This document shows positions 31,940 to 40,114 of a DNA stretch of 64,000 nucleotides, piece after piece (position 1 is the stretch's first letter; each line of letters opens with the position of its first letter). Origin of the DNA: MFD01275-c22 sp963705885 (GTDB taxonomy: Bacteria; Actinomycetota; Actinomycetes; JACCUZ01); the NCBI GenBank assembly GCA_963705885.1, contig OY970120.1:620001-684000 (forward strand), read 5' to 3'. The translations under genes and the position numbers were made by a program. The notes beneath the pieces were generated by a model. That model worked only from the letters and a program-made list of their open reading frames with translations. It was not told the DNA's origin and ran no database searches.

Positions 31940-31969
31940 GGGGCGGTCCTCCCCTCCGGGGACCGCCCC
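31940..31969. terminator. Hairpin terminator between the ArsA pair and whiB
   Basis: GGGGCGGTCC (31940-31949) and GGACCGCCCC (31960-31969) form a perfect 10-bp stem with a 10-nt loop that can itself pair. There is no U-run; it could act on both convergent transcripts. Confidence 0.65.
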
Positions 31970-32004
31970 GCCATGCCGTTCCAACTGCGCCTGGCGCGCA
32001 GGCG

Positions 32005-32316
32005 CTACATCGCCACCGGCAGGTCGCTGGACCGCGACCCCCGCTCGTACTCGTTGCGGGCCGTCTCGAGCAGCGCCCGCCACGACGTGACGTTCGGCCG
32101 CCGCCGCAGCAGCGCCCGGCGCTCGCGCTCGGTCATCCCGCCCCAGACGCCGAACTCGACCCTGTTGTCGAGCGAGTCGGCGAGGCACTCGGTGCGCACC
32201 GGACAGCCCATGCAGACGGCCTTCGCGCGGTTCTGCGCGGCCCCCTGCACGAACAAGGTGTCCGGGTCACTCGTACGGCAAGCCCCCCGCGAGGCCCAGT
32301 CGTCTGCCCACATCAT
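32005..32316 (-). CDS. WhiB-family iron-sulphur transcription regulator (WhiB4-like by context)
   Basis: 103 residues with the four WhiB cysteines C13, C35, C38 and C44 (C-x21-C-x2-C-x5-C) that hold a [4Fe-4S] cluster, the 'GVWGGMTERERR' turn at about 56-67 and an arginine-rich tail. It is a redox-responsive regulator. The surrounding order (two ArsA ATPases, whiB reversed, ponA2) is the same as around mycobacterial whiB4, which supports that assignment. ATG 32316 or 32313 could be used; GGAGG lies about 11 nt upstream of the first. Confidence 0.9.
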   Translation of the reverse strand: MMWADDWASRGACRTSDPDTLFVQGAAQNRAKAVCMGCPVRTECLADSLDNRVEFGVWGGMTERERRALLRRRPNVTSWRALLETARNEYERGSRSSDLPVAM

Positions 32317-32433
32317 GCTCGGTCCGTCCTCCGGTGCAGCGCACGACGTAGGCCGTGCGGTGGTGCGTGTGTGATCAAGGACGGTACGGAAGTGGACACC
32401 TGGGGCAACAGAACCGTTCGGTCCAATCTGGCC

Positions 32434-32449
32434 TAGTCAGTACGGACTA
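32434..32449. promoter_or_regulatory. Inverted repeat in the whiB-ponA2 divergent region
   Basis: TAGTC-N6-GACTA around a central GTAC lies 31 nt before ponA2. It is a near-perfect 16-bp palindrome (one mismatched pair) and could be an operator for ponA2, for example for a WhiB-partner or envelope regulator. Unproven. Confidence 0.35.
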
Positions 32450-32480
32450 CCACCTCCACCCACCCCGTACCCTGGAGCCC

Positions 32481-34880
32481 ATGTCCGCACTGCGCCCCGC
32501 TCCCGACGCCGGGTTCGTGACGCGCCTCGCCCTGTTCCTGGGCGTGAGCGTGCTGTCCGGGCTGCTCGTGGCCGGCCTCGCGCTGCCCGTGGTGGGCGGC
32601 CTCGGCCTGGTGGCCCGCGACAGCGCCGACGGCTTCGACTCGCTGCCCGCCGAGCTCGAGATCCCCCCGCTGCCCGAGCGGTCCCGCCTGCTGGCGGCCG
32701 ACGGCTCCCTGATCGCCACGTTCTTCTACGAGAACCGCGTCTCCGTGCCGCTGACCGAGGTCGCGCCGGTGATGCGCAAGGCGGTCATCGCGATCGAGGA
32801 CGCGCGCTTCTACGAGCACGGGGGCATCGACCTGCGGGGCACGCTGCGCGCGTTCGTCAACAACCAGGCCGGCGAGGACGTCCAGGGCGGCTCGACCCTG
32901 ACCCAGCAGTACGTCAAGCAGGTGCTGCTCGAGAAGGCGCAGAACATCAAGGACCCGGACAAGCGCAGGGCCGAGATGCGGGCGGCGACCGAGCAGTCGT
33001 ACTCCCGCAAGCTGCGCGAGCTGCGCTTCGCCGTGGCGATCGAGGAGAAGTACACCAAGCAGCAGATCCTCGAGCGCTACCTGAACATCGCCTACTTCGG
33101 AGCCAGCGCCTACGGCGTCGAGGCCGCCGCCAAGCGCTACTTCCGCACCACGGCCCGCGACCTCACGCTCGCGCAGGCCGCCCTGCTGGCGGGCATCGTG
33201 CAGCAGCCCACCGCCTTCGACCCGACGCGCAACCCCGAGGCCGCCATGACCCGGCGCAACCTCGTGCTCAGCCGCATGGCCGACACCGGGCTGGCCGACG
33301 TCGACGAGGTGGCCGCCGCGAAGGCCGAGCCGCTGAACCTCAAGGAGCAGAAGCGGCTCGGCAACGGCTGCGCCGACTCACGGGTGCCGTTCTTCTGCGA
33401 CTTCGTGCTCAAGACGATCCAGAACAACAAGGTCTTCGGCGCCGAGCGCTCGGACCGCACGGACCTCCTCCTCCGCGGCGGGCTGACCATCACGACGACG
33501 CTCGACCGCACCGCGCAGAAGGCGGCGCAGGACGCGGTGGCCGAGTACGTCGACCCCAAGGACGCGGTGGCCTCCGCCCTCGTGTCGGTGCAGCCCGGCA
33601 CGGGCCACGTCCGCGCCATGGCCGTGAGCCGCGGCTTCGGCGACGGCAAGAAGAAGATCCAGTTCAACCCGGCCACCGACCGGGCGTACGGCGGTTCCAG
33701 CGGCTTCCAGGCCGGCTCGACGTTCAAGCCGTTCGTCGCGGCCGCGGCGCTGGAGAAGGGCTACCCGTTCGGTTACTCGATCTACTCGCCGTACCAGGCC
33801 GACATCGGCGACGTGCAGGGCTGCGGCGAGACCCTCTACGACGAGTGGAAGCCCTTCAACGAGACCACCAGCGAGAACGGCACCTACACCCTCCAGACCG
33901 GCATCGAGGGGTCGATCAACACCTACTTCGCCCAGCTCGAGGAGCGGGTCGGTGTCTGCCGCCCGAAGCAGATCGCCGAGTCGCTGGGCCTCATGCGCGC
34001 CGACGGCGGCCCACTGACGCCCGTCAAGTCGTTCACGCTCGGCATCGACGAGGTGTCGCCGCTGTCCATGGCCGAGGCCTACGCGAGCTTCGCCGCCCGC
34101 GGCCTGCACTGCAACTCCGTCGCGATCCTCGAGGTCACCGCCCCCGACGGCTCCCGGCTCCCGGTGCCCGAGGCCGGCTGCCAGCAGGCCCTGGACGAGG
34201 ACATCGCCGACGGCATCAACCAGCTGCTGCAGGGCGTCATGCAGCGCGGCACGGGCACCCGGGCAGCGATCAGCCGCCCGTCGGCCGGCAAGACGGGCAC
34301 GACGAACCAGCGGGTCTCGGTGTGGTTCGTGGGCTACACCCCGGAGCTGGCGACGGCGGTGTGGGCGGGGAACCCCTCGCCACCGCGCGGCGGCTACCCG
34401 CTGCAGAACCGGCTCATCGGGGGCAGGTACTACGGCGACGTCTGCGGTGGCTGCCTGCCCGGGCCCATCTGGCGGCAGATGATGACCGAGGCCCTCGCCG
34501 ACCTTCCCGTGAGCTCGTTCAGCGACGCCGCCGAGGACGTCGTCCGCGGCGACTCGATCTCGGTGCCCTCGGTGAGCGGCCTGTCCGTCGAGAAGGCACG
34601 CAAGAAGCTGCGCAAGGCCGACCTCGAGCCCGTCGTGAGCAGCGACCGCGTCTACGCCGACTACGCACCGGCCGGGACCGTCGCCTACTCGTTCCCCGGC
34701 ACCGGCGCGGCGGTCTACCCGGGTCAGCGGGTCGTCGTCTACGTCAGCGCCGGCGCGCCACCTGCCCAGCCCTCGCCGGGCCCGGAGGACCCCGACAGCT
34801 CCGGCGGCGGACCGACGCTGGGGCCGAACCCCGACGAGTGCGAGAACTCCAACCGGCCCGAGTGCCGCAACGGGCCGTAG
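32481..34880 (+). CDS. ponA2: Bifunctional penicillin-binding protein (transglycosylase/transpeptidase) with PASTA domain
   Basis: 799 residues. There is one transmembrane anchor (about 15-40), then a GT51 glycosyltransferase with 'IEDARFYEHGGIDLRG' (catalytic Glu) and 'QGGSTLTQQYVKQ'. The transpeptidase follows with SxxK in 'AGSTFKPF' (about 413), SxN 'SIN', and KTGTT near 603. One C-terminal PASTA domain runs from about 693 to 755 ('VPSVSGLSVEKARKKL'), then a Pro/Ser/Asp-rich tail. It builds and cross-links peptidoglycan outside the membrane. A -10-like TACCCT lies upstream; GGAG at 3 nt from ATG 32481 is too close for a normal ribosome site. Confidence 0.93.
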   Translation: MSALRPAPDAGFVTRLALFLGVSVLSGLLVAGLALPVVGGLGLVARDSADGFDSLPAELEIPPLPERSRLLAADGSLIATFFYENRVSVPLTEVAPVMRKAVIAIEDARFYEHGGIDLRGTLRAFVNNQAGEDVQGGSTLTQQYVKQVLLEKAQNIKDPDKRRAEMRAATEQSYSRKLRELRFAVAIEEKYTKQQILERYLNIAYFGASAYGVEAAAKRYFRTTARDLTLAQAALLAGIVQQPTAFDPTRNPEAAMTRRNLVLSRMADTGLADVDEVAAAKAEPLNLKEQKRLGNGCADSRVPFFCDFVLKTIQNNKVFGAERSDRTDLLLRGGLTITTTLDRTAQKAAQDAVAEYVDPKDAVASALVSVQPGTGHVRAMAVSRGFGDGKKKIQFNPATDRAYGGSSGFQAGSTFKPFVAAAALEKGYPFGYSIYSPYQADIGDVQGCGETLYDEWKPFNETTSENGTYTLQTGIEGSINTYFAQLEERVGVCRPKQIAESLGLMRADGGPLTPVKSFTLGIDEVSPLSMAEAYASFAARGLHCNSVAILEVTAPDGSRLPVPEAGCQQALDEDIADGINQLLQGVMQRGTGTRAAISRPSAGKTGTTNQRVSVWFVGYTPELATAVWAGNPSPPRGGYPLQNRLIGGRYYGDVCGGCLPGPIWRQMMTEALADLPVSSFSDAAEDVVRGDSISVPSVSGLSVEKARKKLRKADLEPVVSSDRVYADYAPAGTVAYSFPGTGAAVYPGQRVVVYVSAGAPPAQPSPGPEDPDSSGGGPTLGPNPDECENSNRPECRNGP

Positions 34881-34886
34881 CCCCGC

Positions 34887-35342
34887 TCAGCCGGCGAGCT
34901 GGCGGCGGACCTCCGCGGCGACCCGGCCGCCCTCGGCGCGGCCCGCGGTCCGCGGCGTCAGGACCTTCATGACCGACCCCATCGCCGACGGCCCGGACGC
35001 GCCCGACTCGGCGATGGCCGCGGCCACGAGCTCCCGCAGCTCGTCGTCGCCGAGCTGGGCCGGCAGGTAGGTCGCGATCACCTCGCCCTCGGCCCGCTCG
35101 CGCTCGGCCCGCTCGGGACGGCCGCCCGTCTCGAACGCCTCGGCGGCCTCCCGCCGCTTCTTGCCCTCGCGGGTCAGCACCGTCACGACCTCGGCCTCGT
35201 CGAGCTCACGCGACTGCTTGCCGGAGACCTCCTCGGTCTTGACCGCCGTCAGCAGCATCCGCAGCGTCGAGGACCGCAGCTCGTCGCGGGCCTTCATCGC
35301 CGTGGTGAGGTCCTCGCGCAGGCGGTCCTTGAGTCCGGGCAT
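34887..35342 (-). CDS. GatB/YqeY domain-containing protein
   Basis: 151 residues, a stand-alone YqeY protein. It shows 'LREDLTTAMKARDELRSSTL', 'EVVTVLTREGKKRREAAEAF', 'EGEVIATYLPAQLGDDEL' and the C-terminal 'SAMGSVMKVLTPRTAGRAEG'. It is related to the tRNA-binding tail of GatB; the function of free-standing members is unknown. It ends 6 nt from the convergent ponA2 stop and is divergent from the metallophosphoesterase gene. Confidence 0.9.
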   Translation of the reverse strand: MPGLKDRLREDLTTAMKARDELRSSTLRMLLTAVKTEEVSGKQSRELDEAEVVTVLTREGKKRREAAEAFETGGRPERAERERAEGEVIATYLPAQLGDDELRELVAAAIAESGASGPSAMGSVMKVLTPRTAGRAEGGRVAAEVRRQLAG

Positions 35343-35378
35343 GCGCGTCAGTCTGTCAGCCTGTGTGAGCATGGAGGC

Positions 35379-36305
35379 ATGCGCCGCCGTACCTCCGTCC
35401 CGCTGACCGCGCTCGGCGGTGGCACCGTCGCGGGCGCCGTCGCCCTCGGCTGGGCCGCCGGTGTCGAGGTCCGGTCCTTTCGCGTCCGCCGCGTCGAGGT
35501 GCCGGTGCTCGCGCCCGGGTCGCGACCGCTGCGGGTGCTGCACCTCTCCGACCTGCACATGACGCCCGGCCAGCACCGCAAGCGGGAGTGGGTGCGGGCG
35601 CTCGCCGGGCTCGAGCCCGACCTCGTCGTCGACACCGGTGACAACCTGGCCCACCGCGAGGCGGTCCCGGCCGTGCTCGACGCCCTCGGGCCGCTGCTGG
35701 AGCGTCCCGGCGCCTTCGTCATGGGCTCGAACGACTACTACGCGCCGACCTTCAAGAACCCGGCCCGCTACCTGCTGCCCAACCGCGAGGTGCGGCTGAG
35801 CAAGAAGCGGCTCCCGACCGAGAGCTTGCGCGAGGGGCTGGTCGGCGCGGGCTGGGTCGACCTGGACAACGCCCGGGAGCGGGTGAAGGTCGACCACCGC
35901 GAGATCGAGCTGGTCGGCACCGACGACGCCCACATCCGGCTCGACCGCTACCACGAGGTCGCCGGGCCCGCCGACCCGTCGGCCGACCTGTCACTGGCGG
36001 TCACCCACGCGCCGTACAGCCGCGTGCTCGACCCGATGACCGCCGACGGCTTCGCGCTGATCCTGGCCGGCCACACGCACGGCGGCCAGCTCTGCGTGCC
36101 GGGCTTCGGGGCCCTGGTCACCAACTGCGACCTGCCGCGCCGCCAGGCCAAGGGGCTGTCGACCCGCTCCTTCGCCGGGAGGAGCGCGGCCCTGCACGTC
36201 TCTGCCGGGCTGGGCACGTCGCCCTACGCGCCCGTCCGGTTCGCCTGCCCGCCCGAGGCCAGCCTGCTGACACTGGTGGAAAGGCCGGCCGCGGACCTCG
36301 GCTAG
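35379..36305 (+). CDS. Membrane-anchored metallophosphoesterase
   Basis: 308 residues with one N-terminal hydrophobic anchor (about 9-27). Calcineurin-like motifs follow in order: 'LHLSDLHM' (DxH), 'VVDTGDN' (GDxx), 'VMGSNDYY' (GNxD variant with S), 'VTHAP' and 'LAGHTHGGQ' (GHxH). It resembles YkuE/lipid A-type phosphodiesterases of the cell envelope and has the position of mycobacterial Rv3683 next to ponA2. ATG 35379 has GGAGG just upstream. The substrate is unknown. The TAG overlaps a -10-like TAGACT for the following tRNA. Confidence 0.9.
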   Translation: MRRRTSVPLTALGGGTVAGAVALGWAAGVEVRSFRVRRVEVPVLAPGSRPLRVLHLSDLHMTPGQHRKREWVRALAGLEPDLVVDTGDNLAHREAVPAVLDALGPLLERPGAFVMGSNDYYAPTFKNPARYLLPNREVRLSKKRLPTESLREGLVGAGWVDLDNARERVKVDHREIELVGTDDAHIRLDRYHEVAGPADPSADLSLAVTHAPYSRVLDPMTADGFALILAGHTHGGQLCVPGFGALVTNCDLPRRQAKGLSTRSFAGRSAALHVSAGLGTSPYAPVRFACPPEASLLTLVERPAADLG

Positions 36306-36321
36306 ACTTGCCGGGCTCCTT

Positions 36322-36395
36322 CGGGGTGTGGCGCAGCTTGGTAGCGCGCTGCGTTCGGGACGCAGAGGTCGTGGGTTCAAATCCCGCCACCCCGA
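36322..36395 (+). tRNA. tRNA-Pro (anticodon CGG)
   Basis: The acceptor stem CGGGGTG/CACCCCG, the D arm GCGC...GCGC, the anticodon stem CTGCG/CGCAG with loop TTCGGGA (anticodon CGG, codon CCG) and the T arm GTGGG-TTCAAAT-CCCGC fold as a canonical tRNA. Discriminator A; CCA is not encoded. A -10-like TAGACT at 36303-36308 overlaps the preceding stop codon. Confidence 0.95.
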
Positions 36396-36400
36396 CAGAT

Positions 36401-36441
36401 CGACGGCCGGTGTTTCTGCAGGTCAGAGACACCGGCCGTCG
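36401..36441. terminator. Hairpin terminator between tRNA-Pro and asd
   Basis: CGACGGCCGGTGT (36401-36413) and ACACCGGCCGTCG (36429-36441) form a perfect 13-bp stem, extended by TCT/AGA. It serves tRNA-Pro and the convergent asd transcript. Confidence 0.75.
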
Positions 36442-36475
36442 TCGTCGAAGGAGCGCTCCGGCAGCGCGGACCGCC

Positions 36476-37513
36476 TCAGCGAGCCGCGGCGACCAGCTCG
36501 GCGATCTGCACGGCGTTGAGCGCGGCGCCCTTGCGGAGGTTGTCGTTGCTGACGAACAGCGCCAGCCCCCGGCCGTCGGGGACGCCCGGGTCCTGCCGGA
36601 TCCTGCCGACCAGGCTGGGGTCGACGCCCGCGGCCTGCAGCGGGGTGGGGACGTCGGCCAGGCGCACGCCCGGCGCCGTCGCCAGCAGCTCGGTCGCCCG
36701 CGCCACGGACAGCGGCCGCTCGAACTCGACGTTGAGCGACAGGGAGTGGCCGGTGAAGACCGGGACCCGCACGCACGTCCCGGAGACCAACAGGTCGGGG
36801 ATGCCGAGGATCTTGCGGCTCTCGTTGCGCAGCTTCTGCTCCTCGTCGGTCTCGAACGATCCGTCGTCGACGACCGAGCCGGCCAGGGGGACCACGTTGA
36901 ACGCGATGGGCGCGACGTACTTCTCCGGCTCGGGGTAGGTCACCGCGCTGCCGTCGTGCACCAGCTCGGTCGCGCGGTCGACGACCTGGCGCACCTGCTT
37001 GTCCAGCTCGTCGACCCCGGCGAGGCCGCTGCCGGAGACCGCCTGGTAGGTGCTGGCGACCACGCGCAGCAGACGGGCCTCGGCGTGCAGCGGCCACAGC
37101 ACCGGCATCGCGGCCATGGTGGTGCAGTTGGGGTTGGCGATGATGCCCTTGCGGGCCTCGCGTACGGCCTCGGGGTTGACCTCGCTGACGACCAGCGGGA
37201 CGTCGGGGTCCATGCGCCAGGCCGACGAGTTGTCGATGACCGTCGCGCCCGCCTCGGCGAAGCGCGGCGCCAGGGACCTCGACGTCGCTCCCCCGGCCGA
37301 GAACAGCGCGATGTCGAGCCCGCTGGGGTCGGCGGTGTCCGCGTCCTCGACGAGGATCTCGCCGCCACGCCACGGCAGCGTCGTGCCCGCGGACCGGGAG
37401 GAGGCGAAGAAGCGCACGGTTCCCAGCGGGACGTCGCGCTCGGCCAGCAGCCGGCGCATGACCGTGCCGACCTGGCCGGTGGCCCCGACGACGCCGACGT
37501 TCAGCCCGCTCAC
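36476..37513 (-). CDS. asd: Aspartate-semialdehyde dehydrogenase
   Basis: 345 residues. NADP-binding 'VGVVGATGQVGTVMRRLL', the active-site cysteine C130 in 'NPNCTTMAAMPVLW', the conserved 'STYQAVSGSG' and 'VPVFTGHSLSLN' with the catalytic His. It reduces aspartyl-4-phosphate to aspartate semialdehyde for lysine, threonine, methionine and diaminopimelate synthesis. GTG 37513 overlaps the lysC stop in a GTGA, so aspartokinase and Asd are translationally coupled. Confidence 0.96.
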   Translation of the reverse strand: MSGLNVGVVGATGQVGTVMRRLLAERDVPLGTVRFFASSRSAGTTLPWRGGEILVEDADTADPSGLDIALFSAGGATSRSLAPRFAEAGATVIDNSSAWRMDPDVPLVVSEVNPEAVREARKGIIANPNCTTMAAMPVLWPLHAEARLLRVVASTYQAVSGSGLAGVDELDKQVRQVVDRATELVHDGSAVTYPEPEKYVAPIAFNVVPLAGSVVDDGSFETDEEQKLRNESRKILGIPDLLVSGTCVRVPVFTGHSLSLNVEFERPLSVARATELLATAPGVRLADVPTPLQAAGVDPSLVGRIRQDPGVPDGRGLALFVSNDNLRKGAALNAVQIAELVAAAR

Positions 37514-38031
37514 CTGCCCGTCCCTCCGTAGACGACGGCCTCGGAGTCGGCCGAGTCGAGCTCGAAGGCGCTGTGCACGGCCGTCACGGCGGCGTCGACG
37601 TCCTCGCCGCGCACCACCACGGAGATCCGGATCTCGGAGGTGGAGATCATCTCGATGTTGACCCCGGCGTCGGCGAGCGCGCCGAAGAACGTGGCCGAGA
37701 CGCCGGGGTGCGACCGCATGCCCGCACCGATGAGCGACACCTTGCCGACCAGGTCGTCGTAGAGCAGGTCCTGGAAACCCACCTGGTCCTTGATGCGCGC
37801 GAGCGCGGCCATCGCTGTCTGACCGTCGGTCTTGGGCAGGGTGAAGGAGATGTCCGTGCGCCCGGTCGTGGCCGCCGAGATGTTCTGCACGATCATGTCG
37901 ATGTTGATCTCGGCGGCGGACACGGCACGGAAGATCGCAGCGGCCTCACCCGGCTTGTCGGGCACCCCGACCACCGTGATCTTGGCCTCGCTGCGGTCGT
38001 GCGCGACGCCGGAGATGATGGCCTGCTCCAT
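37510..38031 (-). CDS. lysC: Probable nested aspartokinase beta subunit from an internal start in lysC
   Basis: ATG 38031, in frame at residue 257 of LysC, begins 'MEQAIISGVAHDRSEAKITV'. This is the same place where Corynebacterium glutamicum starts its beta subunit ('MEEAVLTGV...'). A strong AAGGAG lies 8 nt upstream (38040-38045). The 173-residue product would consist of the two ACT domains only and assemble with the alpha chain as a regulatory subunit. The internal ribosome site is seen directly; production is inferred from the homologous system. Confidence 0.55.
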   Translation of the reverse strand: MEQAIISGVAHDRSEAKITVVGVPDKPGEAAAIFRAVSAAEINIDMIVQNISAATTGRTDISFTLPKTDGQTAMAALARIKDQVGFQDLLYDDLVGKVSLIGAGMRSHPGVSATFFGALADAGVNIEMISTSEIRISVVVRGEDVDAAVTAVHSAFELDSADSEAVVYGGTGR

Positions 38032-38799
38032 CTGGTCGACTCCTTGGTCGAGTAGGTACTGCTCGTCATCGGTGACCCGCGTCCCCTCGCGCATCGAGAA
38101 CGACGAGCGCACGTGGACGGGGATGTCGTAGCGGCGCGCGTACTCCACGCAGCGCAGGTGCAGCACCTTGGCGCCGCACGCGGCCATCTCGAGCATCTCC
38201 TCGTAGGAGATGCGCGGGAGCCGGCGCGCCGTCGGGACGATGCGCGGGTCGGCGGAGAACACGCCGTCGACGTCGGTGTAGATCTCGCACACGTCGGCAC
38301 CGAGCGCCGCCGCGAGGGCCACCGCGGTCGTGTCCGTGCCGCCGCGGCCGAGGGTGGTGATCTCCTTGGTGTCCTGCGAGACGCCCTGGAAGCCGGCGAC
38401 GATCACGACGGCGCCCTCGTCGAGCGCCGAGCGGATGCGACCGGGCGTGACGTCGATGATGCGCGCCTTGCCGTGGGTCGAGTCGGTGATCACGCCGGCC
38501 TGGCTGCCGGTGTAGGACCGGGCCTGGTGCCCGAGGTTGCCGATGGCCATCGCGAGCAGCGCCATCGAGATGCGCTCCCCGGCCGTGAGGAGCATGTCGA
38601 GCTCTCGGCCGGACGGCAGCGGGCTGACCTGCTGGGCCAGGTCGACCAGCTCGTCGGTCGTGTCGCCCATCGCGGAGACCGCGACGACGACGTCGTGGCC
38701 GGCCTTGCGCGTGTCGACGATGCGCTTCGCCACCCGTTTGATGCCCTCGGCGTCGGCGACGGAGGAGCCGCCGTACTTCTGCACGACCAGGCCCACCAC
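37510..38799 (-). CDS. lysC: Aspartate kinase (alpha subunit, full length)
   Basis: 429 residues. The kinase domain has 'VVQKYGGSSVADAEGIKRVA', 'GFQGVSQDTKEITTLGRGGT' and 'YTDVDGVFSADPRIV'. Two ACT domains follow from about residue 265 and 345 ('ITVVGVPDKPGEAAAIFRAV', 'VSLIGAGMRSHPGVSATFFG'), which bind lysine/threonine as feedback inhibitors. It phosphorylates aspartate, the first step of the aspartate amino acid family. Start GTG 38799. As in Corynebacterium, an internal start probably yields a second polypeptide (37510-38031). Confidence 0.96.
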   Translation of the reverse strand: MVGLVVQKYGGSSVADAEGIKRVAKRIVDTRKAGHDVVVAVSAMGDTTDELVDLAQQVSPLPSGRELDMLLTAGERISMALLAMAIGNLGHQARSYTGSQAGVITDSTHGKARIIDVTPGRIRSALDEGAVVIVAGFQGVSQDTKEITTLGRGGTDTTAVALAAALGADVCEIYTDVDGVFSADPRIVPTARRLPRISYEEMLEMAACGAKVLHLRCVEYARRYDIPVHVRSSFSMREGTRVTDDEQYLLDQGVDQMEQAIISGVAHDRSEAKITVVGVPDKPGEAAAIFRAVSAAEINIDMIVQNISAATTGRTDISFTLPKTDGQTAMAALARIKDQVGFQDLLYDDLVGKVSLIGAGMRSHPGVSATFFGALADAGVNIEMISTSEIRISVVVRGEDVDAAVTAVHSAFELDSADSEAVVYGGTGR

Positions 38800-38873
38800 G
38801 GACCTCCTCGGCGTGACGACTGCGTGCGGGCGTCCCCGAGTCTACGGATGTCGGCGGGCGAGCGGGCGCGCCG

Positions 38874-39470
38874 TCACGGCTGCTGGACGGTCACCTCGGC
38901 GACGGTCTCGGCGAGCAGCCGGTCCTCGACGCGCGTGGTGTCGTCGATCTCGGTGTCCAGGCGCACGTGCGACACGACGGAGTGCAGCGCGCGCAGCACG
39001 GAGGACGCCGTGCTCCCCCAGTTGGAGAGGTAGGAGAACTGCCACCACCACAGCGCCTCGGTCGACCGGCCGGCGCGGTAGTGCTGCAGGCCGTGCAGGA
39101 GGTCGCTCATGACGTCGGCGATGTCGTCGGAGAGGCGGCTGGTGAACAGCTCGGGCTCGCTGGAGTAGGGGTCGAACAGCGCGGCGTGCTCGTCGATCGG
39201 CTCGAGCAGGTTGGCCAACGACGTCCGCAGGCCCTCGACGTCGGGGTCGAAGCCGGCGTCGGGCTCGAACCGCTCGTCGGGAACCACGTCGGAGATCGCG
39301 CCGAGCCTCCCGCCCGCGAGGAGCACCTGCGAGGTCTCGAGCAGCAGCAGCGAGATCGCGTAGTCGGGATCCTCGGCGGCGGCGATCTCGCGCACCGCGA
39401 GGACGAAGCTCTCGACCTGGTCGGCGATCTCGACGGTGAAGTCGGACAGGTCGTCCTGGGTCGTCGTCAT
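38874..39470 (-). CDS. DUF5063 domain-containing protein
   Basis: 198 acidic, helical residues: 'FTVEIADQVESFVLAVREIA', 'YAISLLLLETSQVLLAGGRL' and 'WWWQFSYLSNWGSTASSVLR' mark the family, whose function is unknown. ATG 39470 was chosen because GGGAGG lies 8 nt upstream; the longer frame from GTG 39506 overlaps the recR stop. It follows recR on the same strand and ends 75 nt before lysC. Confidence 0.85.
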   Translation of the reverse strand: MTTTQDDLSDFTVEIADQVESFVLAVREIAAAEDPDYAISLLLLETSQVLLAGGRLGAISDVVPDERFEPDAGFDPDVEGLRTSLANLLEPIDEHAALFDPYSSEPELFTSRLSDDIADVMSDLLHGLQHYRAGRSTEALWWWQFSYLSNWGSTASSVLRALHSVVSHVRLDTEIDDTTRVEDRLLAETVAEVTVQQP

Positions 39471-39502
39471 GACTCCATCCTCCCTGGTCTCGGCATCTCG
39501 CG

Positions 39503-40102
39503 TCACACGTCCAGCAGGCGGCGGCCCTCGAAGGCCCGCCCGAGCGTCACCTCGTCGGCGTACTCGAGATCACCACCGACCGGCAGCCCGCTGGCGAGCC
39601 GGGTCACGCGCAGCCCCATCGGCTTGACGAGCCGCGCGAGGTAGGTCGCCGTGGCCTCCCCCTCGAGGTTGGGGTCCGTGGCGAGGATCAGCTCGGTGAT
39701 CTCGCCGTCGGCGAGGCGCGCCATGAGCTCGCGCACGCGCAGGTCGTCGGGGCCGATGCCCTCGATGGGGCTGATCGCCCCGCCCAGCACGTGGTAGCGC
39801 CCGCGGAACTCCCGCGTCTTCTCGATCGCGACGACGTCCTTGGGCTCCTCGACGACGCAGATCACCGCGCGGTCCCGGCGCGCGTCGCGACAGATGCGGC
39901 ACTCGTCGTCCTCCGCGACGTTGCCGCAGGTCCGGCAGAACCGCACCTTGTCCTTGACCTCGGTGAGGGAGTGCACGAGCCGGCGTACGTCCGCCGGGTC
40001 GGCGGCCAGCAGGTGGAACGCGATGCGCTGGGCGCTCTTGGGGCCGACCCCGGGCAGTCGCCCGAGCTCGTCGATGAGGTCCTGGACCACGCCCTCGTAC
40101 AT
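39503..40102 (-). CDS. recR: Recombination protein RecR
   Basis: 199 residues. The helix-hairpin-helix is 'IDELGRLPGVGPKSAQRIAF', the C4 zinc finger 'CRTCGNVAEDDECRIC', and the Toprim region runs from 'AVICVVEEPKDVVAIEKT' to 'TEGEATATY-type LILATDPNLEGE'. It acts with RecO in loading RecA at gaps. The order dnaX-ybaB-recR is the widely conserved bacterial arrangement, with ybaB 12 nt upstream. Confidence 0.96.
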   Translation of the reverse strand: MYEGVVQDLIDELGRLPGVGPKSAQRIAFHLLAADPADVRRLVHSLTEVKDKVRFCRTCGNVAEDDECRICRDARRDRAVICVVEEPKDVVAIEKTREFRGRYHVLGGAISPIEGIGPDDLRVRELMARLADGEITELILATDPNLEGEATATYLARLVKPMGLRVTRLASGLPVGGDLEYADEVTLGRAFEGRRLLDV

Positions 40103-40114
40103 CGCCGGCGGTCC

